Source: UBA2108 sp002713215 (GTDB lineage Bacteria > Bacteroidota > Bacteroidia > Flavobacteriales_G > Salibacteraceae). From it: a stretch of 25,209 bases of DNA. The position numbers and the translations under genes were made by a program. Positions 1 through 7,100 of the stretch are shown here, one piece after another (position 1 is the stretch's first letter; each line of letters starts with the position of its first letter). The notes below the pieces were generated by a model that was not told the origin of the DNA, did not search any database, and was given only the letters and a program-made list of their open reading frames with translations. The stretch is from assembly GCA_937891015.1 (NCBI GenBank), contig CALAPY010000112.1, positions 1 to 25,209 on the forward strand, read 5' to 3'.

Positions 1-32
1 AGAAGCAAGATTTATTCGAAAATCGTTTGGCT

Positions 33-56
33 CTGTCATAGAAATCAGACTGACAG
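33..56. terminator. possible hairpin downstream of the first T9SS gene
   Basis: CTGTCA (33-38) and TGACAG (51-56) form a perfect 6-bp inverted repeat around a 12-nt loop. It starts a few bases beyond the stop codon of the minus-strand gene at 61-1530, where a terminator would be expected. There is no clear U-tract after it on the minus strand, so it may be a weak terminator or the end of a repeat element cut by the window edge. Confidence 0.25.
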
Positions 57-60
57 GTAA

Positions 61-1530
61 TCATTCCTTCATTATTTTTCGTGTTGTTGTTTCGTGTTTA
101 TTATAAATGCGAATGAAGTACAAGCCTGTATTCGCTTTGCTTACATCAATTTCGGTTCTGCTTTTTGTCAGTATTCCTGAACCTATTTCTTTTCCGTTTA
201 CGTCCAATAAGGAGTAATTAAAAACTCCCGCATTTTTTAGCTTTTCCACTACCAGGCGATCACTTACCGGGTTGGGATATACATTGAATTTAAATTCGGT
301 GAGCTGCTGTTGGCTAAAACCCAAATTGTAGTTTACCTTCTTTATCTCCGCTGGTGGTGCACAGCTGTCTTCCATGCTGGAATCGCCCACCCATTTGGCC
401 AATGCGGCCACTCGTTTTCCGCTTATGGTATCTCCGCCAAAGAGTATATAAAGGCTATCGCGATAGGTTTCCATATCGAATATGGTATTATTAAACACAT
501 CATTCGATAGACTACACCATCGGGTCCCATCCCACTTGGCAATGTTATCAGCCGGTACATTATCGGCGTAATAAAAAGCACCGCAGACAAATAATTCATT
601 TTTGTGAACACGCATGTTAAGAACAGTATAGTCCTGTATTCCCTCACCTAACTTGTAGAAGTAAGTTCCATCGTATTTTATAATGCTGTTGGCCAAATCG
701 CCCTCTTTTTCCTGAAAATACCCAGCCATATAAAGTTCATTTTTATACACTTCCATGGTAAAAACTTCACCGATCCGGGTTTCCGATTTCCAACCACCCA
801 CACGGTGCCATTGTTGGGCATCGTACATTTGGAGGTTTCGGGTTCTCCAGTCGATGGTATTCCTGGGCTTTTCAGCATAAAAATTTCCCCCCGCAAATAA
901 CCTTCCCTGATAAGAATAGAGCGAACGCACCTGAGCGATAGTATCTTCTTGCATAATACCTCCGTCCAGGGGTAAAAAGGAAGTACCGTTATAGGCTACC
1001 ACCCCGTGCGATTGAATGCCCCCAAAAGAGGAAAATATACCTCCTACAATTAAATTACCATTGTATTCGGTTAGGGCTCTAACCCAGGGATCTCTTTTAT
1101 GAGGATTAACAGTCTCAAAGGTATCGTTGTGTAAGCGGGCCAGGTGGTAGCTGGTTTTCCCGCCGGTGGTTTTTACACCCGAGCTATCTGTTATAGAAGT
1201 ACCTCCCACCACTTCAAAATCACCCCCAATGTATATATCTCCCTTATAGGGGTATATGGTATAAACCGTATTGTTGTATACCGAATCGAGTACTTCTTCC
1301 TTGCCGTTTTTAATGCGTAACAGGCTAAAGGTTCCTACGGGTCGTTGGCCCTTCATCTTAAAAAATTGCCCTCCCACATAGAGGTAGTCGTTAGCAGTAT
1401 CTACATAAAGCGCCCGGGCTTCCCGGTTTACTTCCATTAGTGTACCTACCTGTTCCCAGTTTTGGGCCTGTGTGTCTAAAGCAAAGCATAACACCAGCAA
1501 CGGCAAGTATGTTTTTATTCTAGATTTCAT
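61..1530 (-). CDS. secreted seven-repeat propeller protein with T9SS type A sorting domain (copy 1)
   Basis: 489 aa. A signal peptide covers residues 1-22 and is probably cleaved before QNWEQ. Seven evenly spaced LY-x-GG-x-F-like motifs at about residues 50, 100, 161, 211, 267, 314 and 361 suggest a seven-bladed beta-propeller. From about residue 413 the protein has a T9SS type A C-terminal domain: FNVYPNPVSDRL, then SLLDVNGKE, and a GLYFIRI strand with a basic end. It is therefore expected to cross the outer membrane by the type IX system, lose its tail and be released or anchored at the cell surface. The ligand is unknown. It lies 59 bp downstream of a close paralogue on the same strand and is probably cotranscribed with it. 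Residues from just after the signal peptide to about 197 are identical in the two proteins; the rest has diverged. The fold and export route are inferred from motifs; the function is not recognised. Confidence 0.88.
   Translation of the reverse strand: MKSRIKTYLPLLVLCFALDTQAQNWEQVGTLMEVNREARALYVDTANDYLYVGGQFFKMKGQRPVGTFSLLRIKNGKEEVLDSVYNNTVYTIYPYKGDIYIGGDFEVVGGTSITDSSGVKTTGGKTSYHLARLHNDTFETVNPHKRDPWVRALTEYNGNLIVGGIFSSFGGIQSHGVVAYNGTSFLPLDGGIMQEDTIAQVRSLYSYQGRLFAGGNFYAEKPRNTIDWRTRNLQMYDAQQWHRVGGWKSETRIGEVFTMEVYKNELYMAGYFQEKEGDLANSIIKYDGTYFYKLGEGIQDYTVLNMRVHKNELFVCGAFYYADNVPADNIAKWDGTRWCSLSNDVFNNTIFDMETYRDSLYILFGGDTISGKRVAALAKWVGDSSMEDSCAPPAEIKKVNYNLGFSQQQLTEFKFNVYPNPVSDRLVVEKLKNAGVFNYSLLDVNGKEIGSGILTKSRTEIDVSKANTGLYFIRIYNKHETTTRKIMKE
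941..1467. repeat. 527-bp near-identical direct repeat, copy A
   Basis: This tract matches 2470-2996 (offset 1529) with a single mismatch, G at 1425 against T at 2954, which is synonymous (CGG/AGG arginine codons). It encodes the mature N-terminal part of the propeller, from AQNWEQ to the codons for QEDT. On either side the two genes differ at many positions, so the tract looks like gene conversion rather than a plain duplication. Confidence 0.95.
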
Positions 1531-1589
1531 TATTCTTCATTCGATGTTCCCAGTTCGATATTCGATGGTTCTTTTACATCATAAATTTC
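1531..1589. repeat. TTCGAT-rich intergenic repeat, occurrence 1
   Basis: The spacer between the two T9SS genes contains CATTCGATGTTC followed by TTCGATATTCGATG. Related TTCGAT/GTTTGAT strings occur just downstream of genes at 7683-7739, 16902-16965 and 21747-21860. It resembles low-complexity intergenic repeats common in Bacteroidota genomes; its function is unknown. Confidence 0.5.
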
Positions 1590-3047
1590 TCACTCTTTTA
1601 CAATTTTCTTAGTCAATGTTTCCTGCTTATTATAAATGTGAATGAAGTATAAGCCTAAATTTACCTTACTTATATCAATTTCAGTACTGCTTTCTGTTAG
1701 TGTTCCGCTGCTTATTTCTTTTCCGTTTATGTCCAATAAGGAGTAATTAAAAACTCCTGCATTTTTAAGTTTTTCCACTACCAGGCGATCGCTTACCGGG
1801 TTGGGATAAATATTGAATTTGAATTCGGTAAGTTGGTTGGGGCTAAAGCCCAGGTTGTAGTTTACCTTCTTTATCTCCGCCGGTGGTGCACAGCTGTCTT
1901 CCATACTGGAATCGCCCACCCACTTGGCTAGCCTGGCCACCCGTTTTCCGCTTATGGTATCTCCACCAAAGAGTATATAAAGGCTATCGCGATAGGTTTC
2001 CATATCGAAGATATTATTGTTAAAAACATCATTCGAGAGACTACACCATCGTACCCCATCCCATTTAGCAATGTTATGGGCAGGCACATCACCAGCATTA
2101 TTAAAACCTCCACAGACCAATAATTGATTGTTGTGAACGTGCATTTTTCTAATGTAGTTATTTTGTACCCCCTTACCTAAGCTGTAGAAGTACGTGCCAT
2201 CGTATTTTAAAATATTATTAGCGAGATCACCTGTTTTTTCCCAGAAAAGCCCGGCAATATAGAGTTCGTTTTTATAGACAACCATTGAAGAAATATCACC
2301 AATTCGGGTTTCCGATTTCCAACCATCCACACGGTGCCATTGTTGGGCATCGTACATTTGTAGGTTTCGAGTTCTCCAGTCAATGGTATTCCTGGGTTTT
2401 TCAGCATAAAAATTTCCTCCTGCAAATAGCTTTCCCTGGTATGGATGGAGTGAATAAACTTGCCCAAGGGTATCTTCTTGCATAATACCTCCGTCCAGGG
2501 GTAAAAAGGAAGTACCGTTATAGGCTACCACCCCGTGCGATTGAATGCCCCCAAAAGAGGAAAATATACCTCCTACAATTAAATTACCATTGTATTCGGT
2601 TAGGGCTCTAACCCAGGGATCTCTTTTATGAGGATTAACAGTCTCAAAGGTATCGTTGTGTAAGCGGGCCAGGTGGTAGCTGGTTTTCCCGCCGGTGGTT
2701 TTTACACCCGAGCTATCTGTTATAGAAGTACCTCCCACCACTTCAAAATCACCCCCAATGTATATATCTCCCTTATAGGGGTATATGGTATAAACCGTAT
2801 TGTTGTATACCGAATCGAGTACTTCTTCCTTGCCGTTTTTAATGCGTAACAGGCTAAAGGTTCCTACGGGTCGTTGGCCCTTCATCTTAAAAAATTGCCC
2901 TCCCACATAGAGGTAGTCGTTAGCAGTATCTACATAAAGCGCCCGGGCTTCCCTGTTTACTTCCATTAGTGTACCTACCTGTTCCCAGTTTTGGGCTTGT
3001 GCCAGGGTGCTTAGTGCAAGTAGCAAGTATATTATGTAATTTTTCAT
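1590..3047 (-). CDS. secreted seven-repeat propeller protein with T9SS type A sorting domain (copy 2)
   Basis: 485 aa from the ATG at 3045-3047. An upstream in-frame TTG at 3056 would add three residues but is less likely. The signal peptide (MKNYIIYLLLALSTLAQA) differs from that of copy 1, while the mature protein begins with the same QNWEQ sequence. Seven GG-x-F repeats suggest a beta-propeller, and a type A T9SS tail begins near FNIYPNPVSDRL. Compared with copy 1, the first half of the mature protein is identical. The middle (blades 4-6) carries many substitutions, for example YTVLNMRVHKNELF against YIRKMHVHNNQLL, and the tail is similar but not identical. The upstream 600 bp includes a long imperfect inverted repeat that begins 38 bp before the ATG. 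The two proteins may bind related ligands with different surface loops; this is inference. Confidence 0.88.
   Translation of the reverse strand: MKNYIIYLLLALSTLAQAQNWEQVGTLMEVNREARALYVDTANDYLYVGGQFFKMKGQRPVGTFSLLRIKNGKEEVLDSVYNNTVYTIYPYKGDIYIGGDFEVVGGTSITDSSGVKTTGGKTSYHLARLHNDTFETVNPHKRDPWVRALTEYNGNLIVGGIFSSFGGIQSHGVVAYNGTSFLPLDGGIMQEDTLGQVYSLHPYQGKLFAGGNFYAEKPRNTIDWRTRNLQMYDAQQWHRVDGWKSETRIGDISSMVVYKNELYIAGLFWEKTGDLANNILKYDGTYFYSLGKGVQNNYIRKMHVHNNQLLVCGGFNNAGDVPAHNIAKWDGVRWCSLSNDVFNNNIFDMETYRDSLYILFGGDTISGKRVARLAKWVGDSSMEDSCAPPAEIKKVNYNLGFSPNQLTEFKFNIYPNPVSDRLVVEKLKNAGVFNYSLLDINGKEISSGTLTESSTEIDISKVNLGLYFIHIYNKQETLTKKIVKE
2470..2996. repeat. 527-bp near-identical direct repeat, copy B
   Basis: Partner of 941-1467, with one mismatch in 527 bp. 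Its right border (2996) falls at the junction of the signal peptide and mature protein codons, and its left border (2470) lies at the start of the diverged middle of the gene. Confidence 0.95.
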
Positions 3048-3084
3048 TTTAACCAAAAAAGTAGGCGCGAAATCAAGAATGTCT

Positions 3085-3188
3085 GAATCAAGGTACTGGT
3101 ATACCCCTACAAAAACAAACCGACCCGCGCCATGACGCGAGCTTCGGCTATTATTGTTTTTGTATTAAAAATTACCAGTTTTAGATTC
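3085..3188. repeat. long imperfect inverted repeat with GC-rich hairpin core
   Basis: The outer arms share GAATC (3085-3089 and 3184-3188, complementary) and ACTGGTA. The inner arms TACAAAAACAA (3108-3118) and TTGTTTTTGTA (3154-3164) are an 11-bp perfect inverted repeat. Inside, CGCG (3126-3129) and CGCG (3136-3139) can form a short stem around CCATGA. In an AT-rich spacer this GC-rich core stands out. It could be a MITE- or REP-like element, or a folded regulatory RNA before the T9SS gene that starts at 3047. Confidence 0.55.
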
Positions 3189-3289
3189 AAACAATCAACA
3201 GCTTCCGCTATCAATATTTATATGTAAGGGTTTTCTTTTCCTTTCTTTTCTTATCGTTTATGGATTAATAAACTCAAAGGAAGTAAAAA

Positions 3290-3412
3290 ATGTTGTTCAA
3301 TTTTTTGAAATTAGCTAAAAGGACAAAAAACCCGTGGTTTCAATTTAAGGAATTTTACAGTAAGCCTTTACAGGCCTACCTTGCAGGAGTTAACCAATCT
3401 ATGACCGTTTAA
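3290..3412 (+). CDS. possible small protein, 40 aa
   Basis: An ATG at 3290 opens 40 codons ending in TAA at 3410-3412. AAAGGAAG lies about 6 nt before the ATG, an unusually good Shine-Dalgarno match for this kind of genome. The peptide starts MLFNFLKLAKRTKN, continues with an aromatic and basic stretch (WFQFKEFY) and ends in SMTV. No family is recognised. It may be a real short gene of the accessory segment, a leader peptide or chance; codon use alone cannot settle it. Confidence 0.3.
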   Translation: MLFNFLKLAKRTKNPWFQFKEFYSKPLQAYLAGVNQSMTV

Positions 3413-3417
3413 ATTTT

Positions 3418-3453
3418 CTAAGCTACACCTTATCTTGACTAAGCTACACCTTA
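3418..3453. promoter_or_regulatory. tandem 15-bp repeat, possible operator
   Basis: CTAAGCTACACCTTA occurs exactly twice, at 3418-3432 and 3439-3453, with start positions 21 bp apart (two helical turns). In the second copy the next base gives CTAAG-CTACAC-CTTAG, a small inverted repeat. It lies about 200 bp before the small gene that leads the nuclease pair. The spacing suggests a DNA-binding site for a dimeric regulator; no regulator gene is beside it. Confidence 0.4.
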
Positions 3454-3654
3454 GTTTTTTTGGGGTTTGCCTTAGTTTAAGGTGCAAGCCCATTTTGTAA
3501 AAACCGCCCAAAACCCGCTTCAGTGCTCGTTCTAACTCTTTTATTAGAACATGTGCTTTGAGTAGCCAATTGTCCCATCTGTTTTACCTCCTTGTTTCGG
3601 GCAATAAAGAAGTCTAGGTTTGAGGTAGAAACCCTTTTACAGGTGAAATACAAT

Positions 3655-3936
3655 ATGAATGCATTTGGGAACGAAGAGCAGCGGTACGAAGAATTACGCA
3701 AACGATTATTAAGGGCCGTGGAAGAGCAGGAGCGGGCCATTGAATTGGAGGAGTTGGCCAAAAAGCATATTCAGGTGAATAACGACCTAAAAGTGAAGCT
3801 CGCTAATGCGCTGGAAAAGAATATAGATGACCAGGTAATTACCCAACAGGAATGGGATGAAATGGACCAACTGACCTCCCAACAAGGAAACTACTATAAA
3901 AAAATGGTGGATAAGCTTTTAAGGAATGATGAGTGA
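3655..3936 (+). CDS. small charged helical protein of unknown function
   Basis: 93 aa from the ATG at 3655. The reading frame stays open back to a TTG at 3592, but the ATG is the better start. The product is very rich in Glu, Lys, Gln, Asn and Asp and has hardly any aromatic core. It is predicted to be almost wholly helical, with heptad-like spacing (RYEELRKRLLRAVEEQERAI, then LANALEKNI and YYKKMVDKLL), so a short coiled coil is likely. There is no signal peptide or membrane segment. It precedes the nuclease gene by 43 bp on the same strand and is probably cotranscribed with it. It might be a partner, inhibitor or adaptor of that protein. No family is recognised. Confidence 0.55.
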   Translation: MNAFGNEEQRYEELRKRLLRAVEEQERAIELEELAKKHIQVNNDLKVKLANALEKNIDDQVITQQEWDEMDQLTSQQGNYYKKMVDKLLRNDE

Positions 3937-3979
3937 CAAGCGGTAAATTTTAGAATTAAAAAAGACCATAAATACAATT

Positions 3980-5827
3980 ATGAAAATCGAAAGAATCCTA
4001 GACAACCTTAACTCATTTGAAAAAAACTCATTTCTAAAAATAATAGATAACCTGATCTCTGATAGACCCATTCAAATAAGAGAAATTGATAAAATCCTTA
4101 ACGATACAAGCGGTGATCTTAAATCAATGGATAATATCAATATTGGACGAGTGTTTCGATTACTTTCAAAAGAATTTGAACGTTATTTGGAAAATGAGTT
4201 TATGAATTCTTCTGGCCAGGTTTCAATCGTATCTGACATTCTAATAAGGGATGGCAATTGTATCATGAAACAGGATTGGCTCTCCAGGTTGTATGAAACG
4301 GAACTTAAAAATCTCAAGAAAAAAGTTAAAGACTTCAAGTTGCAAATTGAGGCTGAAAAATCTTCATTAGATACCAACAGACAAAAGTTTTATAGAATTT
4401 ACAAAGCATGCCTGGAAACAGCATTTACCAACAATGATTTGAATAATCAGGATCGTAAGATATCGTTTAATGAGCAAACGATATTAAACACCTTGTCGGA
4501 TCAGCTAGAGTTATCAAATGAAGAAACCAAGCTTATTCGGTATATGATTGTTCCATTGGAAACACTTACAGTAGAGAATGTAATTTCCGAATTAAAAAAT
4601 TACGGAATTGTTTTCTTCTCAAAAAAGAACAACATTGTTTACATCCCGGATGAAATTGTTGCCACATTGAGAAAACTTAAGGGAAAACAAATAGCTGATA
4701 AGTATTTTAGAAGAGTTCTAAGATATCTTAGAGAACCTCAGATTAATCTGGTTTGCCGTAAGCATGGAATCGACTGGAAGAAACCTCGTGAGTTTAAAAT
4801 TAATGAGATAATAAATGAAGGAATTTCCTTCAAGGGCTTATTGAAACAGGACATTCATAAACCAGGTACTAACCTTACTGAAATAAAGAAGGTTATAACA
4901 GAGTTAGCTACATCAAAACTTAAGATTTCTTCTTTAAAGGGGGCGACCGTGGACGAAAAGATTGGAAGTCTTATATCCTATTTTGAAGATTTAGAGCGCG
5001 ATGAAAAAGTAGGTATTTCGATTGATGGTTATGAAAAAATGTTGCTGGAAATAGAGCAATTAATTCCACAGGCAAAAGAACTTGTAAAGAAGGATTTTGA
5101 GTTACAGGAAGAGCAGATTATGAAGAGCTCATTTCTACTTGATTATAACATAAAGCCTGCGGATGTACTGGAGGTTATACCTCAGAAGGACTTAAACAGG
5201 TTTTGCGAAAAATCTGAAATAAAAACCAGGGGAGATTTGATATCCAATATCCTGGACAATTACAAAGATGCGGATAATCTTTATTTGGAAAACTATCATC
5301 ACATCGGTTACAGAGATTTAAAGTCTTTAAAAGAGAATGGAATTCATTTAAAAGAAAGTCAATTGGGAGTGAAGTTTGAGGATCTCACCAAGAAGGTATT
5401 CCGTGGTCTAGGTTTTAATGTTGACGAGAAACTTAGGAGAAAACTAAATACAGCCAAGGACAAAATCGATATTGTAGTCTCTTTATCGGAAGAAGAGCTA
5501 ATCATTATTGAATGCAAATCTGTGAAAGAAAGCGGGTATAATAAATTCAGCTCGGTGTCGCGTCAAATTAAGGCTTACATGAAGCTAGCGGAGAAGAACG
5601 GATTTAAAGTGACTAAAAGTATTCTAGTCGCTCCAGATTTTTCTGATGAATTTGTAAGAGATTGCGGCTATGATTTTGAATTGAATTTGTCGCTGGTAAA
5701 GGCAAATTCCTTAAAGCTTATTCTTGATGCTTTTAAACATTCCAAATTGAAAACCTTTTCTCATAATCTTTTAATGCGAGATGTATTAATCCAAGAGGAT
5801 CGAATTATTAAGGCTATTGCTAAATAA
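3980..5827 (+). CDS. large protein with C-terminal PD-(D/E)XK (Mrr-like) nuclease domain
   Basis: 615 aa, cytoplasmic, with no signal peptide. The C-terminal part (about 460-590) has the layout of a restriction-endonuclease-like fold: G-V-K-F-E467 on the first helix, LGFNV, D497 in KDKIDIVV, and E511-C-K513 in IIIECKS, followed by a QIKAY helix. All expected catalytic acids and the lysine are present, so an active DNA nuclease is plausible. Before it, residues about 404-425 (DLNRFCEKSEIKTRGDLISN) resemble a SAP-type DNA-binding motif. A looser similar stretch begins near residue 255, and a charged coiled coil lies near 105-145. The N-terminal half is not recognised. The gene is clearly AT-richer than its neighbours: 16 and 18 G/C of 60 in the lines at 4021 and 4141, against 28 of 60 at 6241. 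That suggests transfer. No methylase or helicase is nearby, so a standalone type IV-like restriction factor or a DNA-repair protein are both possible. Confidence 0.72.
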   Translation: MKIERILDNLNSFEKNSFLKIIDNLISDRPIQIREIDKILNDTSGDLKSMDNINIGRVFRLLSKEFERYLENEFMNSSGQVSIVSDILIRDGNCIMKQDWLSRLYETELKNLKKKVKDFKLQIEAEKSSLDTNRQKFYRIYKACLETAFTNNDLNNQDRKISFNEQTILNTLSDQLELSNEETKLIRYMIVPLETLTVENVISELKNYGIVFFSKKNNIVYIPDEIVATLRKLKGKQIADKYFRRVLRYLREPQINLVCRKHGIDWKKPREFKINEIINEGISFKGLLKQDIHKPGTNLTEIKKVITELATSKLKISSLKGATVDEKIGSLISYFEDLERDEKVGISIDGYEKMLLEIEQLIPQAKELVKKDFELQEEQIMKSSFLLDYNIKPADVLEVIPQKDLNRFCEKSEIKTRGDLISNILDNYKDADNLYLENYHHIGYRDLKSLKENGIHLKESQLGVKFEDLTKKVFRGLGFNVDEKLRRKLNTAKDKIDIVVSLSEEELIIIECKSVKESGYNKFSSVSRQIKAYMKLAEKNGFKVTKSILVAPDFSDEFVRDCGYDFELNLSLVKANSLKLILDAFKHSKLKTFSHNLLMRDVLIQEDRIIKAIAK

Positions 5828-5904
5828 AGGTAAGCAGTTCTTCCTAGTTATAACCCCATTTCTGCAACCCCCATTACATTTTCATACATCTTAAATCAAA
5901 CCTA

Positions 5905-5937
5905 TTTGGAACGAACATTCTAATAAGTATACATTTG
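5905..5937 (+). promoter_or_regulatory. Bacteroidetes-type promoter of the dehydrogenase gene
   Basis: TTTG (5905-5908) and TACATTTG (5930-5937) are 21 bp apart, matching the TTTG / TAnnTTTG consensus of the primary Bacteroidetes sigma factor. Transcription would begin near 5942-5945, about 40 nt before the ATG. The -33 box lies inside operator 1, and the predicted start site lies inside operator 2. Confidence 0.65.
5906..5923. promoter_or_regulatory. operator 1, likely TetR binding site
   Basis: TTGGAACGAACATTCTAA is a partial palindrome that matches operator 2 at 14 of 18 positions, giving the consensus TTGGAAYGARCRTTCYAA. It overlaps the -33 promoter box. The likely ligand is the TetR protein encoded at 7101-7682. 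Confidence 0.6.
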
Positions 5938-5939
5938 TT

Positions 5940-5957
5940 TTGGAATGAGCGTTCCAA
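5940..5957. promoter_or_regulatory. operator 2, likely TetR binding site
   Basis: TTGGAATGAGCGTTCCAA has perfect 6-bp arms TTGGAA/TTCCAA. Its centre is 34 bp from that of operator 1, about three helical turns. It lies on the expected transcription start, so a bound repressor would block initiation. Confidence 0.65.
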
Positions 5958-5982
5958 TAATAAAAAACTTAAAACGTATATC

Positions 5983-6900
5983 ATGAATAAGACAGTACTT
6001 ATTACCGGTGCAAATGCCGGACTAGGCAAAGAAACCGCCCGACAGCTGGCGCTAAAAAAAGAAACTGAAAAAATCTACCTGGCTTGTAGAAACCCCCAAA
6101 AGGCGGAAGCTGCCAAACAGGAGCTGGAAGCCGAAACGAGTCGCTCCATTTTTGAAATTGTAATTCTGGATGTATCCGATCTGGATTCGGTAGAACAGAC
6201 GGTGGCTCAATTGCCGGAAGCGGTAGATGCCATTGTAATGAATGCCGGAGGAATTGGAGGACTTACTCCCAATGCCGTAACCAAATACGGTGTAAACGAT
6301 ACCACGGCAATTAATGTGCTCGGCCATGTTCATTTGGTGGATAAGCTTATTGAAAACAATAAGTTAAACAAGGTGGCTCTTTATGTGGGTTCTGAAGCGG
6401 TAAGGGGCGTTGCCCTTATGGGTATGAAACCGGTTAAACTCAACAATTCTTCTGCCGATGAATTTGCAAGCATTGCTACTGGTTCCTTTTTTAAAGCCAA
6501 TGTAGATCCCATGGTATCCTACGGTTATGTAAAGTACCTGGCCATTATGAACTTTTTTGCTATGGCTCGTAAGCATCCCGAAATCAAATTCTTATCCATG
6601 AGTCCCGGTGGAACCAGTGGTACCAATGCAGCAGATAATTTAAAAGGGCCTATGAAGTTTATGTTCAAAACCATGAGCAATACACTTATGCCTATAATGG
6701 GATTGATGCACAACCTCGATGTGGGAGCGAAGCGGCTCGTGGATGCCATTTCTGACAATAAATACGAAAGCGGTAAGTTTTACGCCAGTAAAAAGAAAAC
6801 GACCGGTGAAGTAGCGGATCAGATAAGCTGGTTTCCCGATTTAAACAATACCATGTATCAAGATAATGCCTACGAGGCGATTCACCGATTTATAAATTAG
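5983..6900 (+). CDS. short-chain dehydrogenase/reductase (SDR family)
   Basis: 305 aa from the ATG at 5983; an upstream TTG at 5935 lies inside the promoter and is rejected. The N-terminal Rossmann motif is TGANAGLG (8-15). NAG follows at 87-89, a candidate catalytic Ser at 137 (YVGSEAVRG), then Y180-x3-K184 (SYGYVKYL) and a PGG loop at 208-210. It should be a soluble NAD(P)-dependent oxidoreductase acting on an alcohol or carbonyl. The substrate cannot be read from the sequence, although the length and the CRNPQKAE stretch recall the retinol-dehydrogenase/protochlorophyllide-reductase-like branch. Expression is probably controlled by the TetR protein 200 bp downstream, through two operators on its promoter. 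Base composition is typical of the rest of the window, unlike the AT-rich gene before it. Confidence 0.9.
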   Translation: MNKTVLITGANAGLGKETARQLALKKETEKIYLACRNPQKAEAAKQELEAETSRSIFEIVILDVSDLDSVEQTVAQLPEAVDAIVMNAGGIGGLTPNAVTKYGVNDTTAINVLGHVHLVDKLIENNKLNKVALYVGSEAVRGVALMGMKPVKLNNSSADEFASIATGSFFKANVDPMVSYGYVKYLAIMNFFAMARKHPEIKFLSMSPGGTSGTNAADNLKGPMKFMFKTMSNTLMPIMGLMHNLDVGAKRLVDAISDNKYESGKFYASKKKTTGEVADQISWFPDLNNTMYQDNAYEAIHRFIN

Positions 6901-6934
6901 GCATCTTTGTTTCAAATGGAATTGAGAATAAAAT

Positions 6935-7080
6935 TGTCAGTCTGAGTGTTTTCTTTGTCCCGATATAGCTATCGGGAGCAAAGAAGATGTATCTAAGGCG
7001 GCGATTTTTCAATATTAAAATTTGATGGTTTATTCACCTTTCGATACAACTCTTCTTACGAAGAGCCACTCAAGATGACA
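6935..7080. repeat. REPIN/MITE-like palindromic element
   Basis: A 146-bp segment bounded by imperfect terminal inverted repeats: TGTCAGTCTGAG (6935-6946) and CTCAAGATGACA (7069-7080), the latter reading TGTCATCTTGAG on the other strand. Inside are two hairpins. The first is CTTTG-t-CCCGATA / TATCGGG-ag-CAAAG around a TAGC loop (6953-6983). The second is CTCTTC / GAAGAG around TTAC (7050-7065). It has no ORF. TGTCAT-CTGAG ends with a CCCGATAGCTATCGGG core are, from memory, a recurrent intergenic repeat type in Bacteroidota. It separates the dehydrogenase from the TetR gene and may also act as a terminator. Confidence 0.65.
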
Positions 7081-7100
7081 AACTATAAGATAAGCGGTAA

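Larger units (their letters stand above)
3057..3654. other. 600-bp gap between divergent transcription units
   Basis: No long ORF fits this stretch. It contains an imperfect inverted-repeat element (3085-3188), a candidate 40-codon ORF (3290-3412) and two copies of a 15-bp repeat (3418-3432, 3439-3453). The rest is T- and A-rich sequence without recognised features. Minus-strand ORFs inside it show no protein signature and are not annotated. Confidence 0.6.

Noticed and set aside
3477..3761. 94-aa minus-strand ORF across the small charged gene
   Set aside because: It is Ser- and Asn-rich antisense sequence of a more plausible gene on the plus strand, with no start context or motif.
3655..5827. 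Classical toxin-antitoxin pair reading of the small protein and nuclease gene
   Set aside because: The second protein is 615 aa with a restriction-like nuclease end, far larger than usual toxins, and the first shows no DNA-binding antitoxin fold; a loose partner role is kept as a possibility only.
5828..5904. Possible terminator after the nuclease gene
   Set aside because: No inverted repeat with a following T-run was found; the C-rich runs there do not pair.
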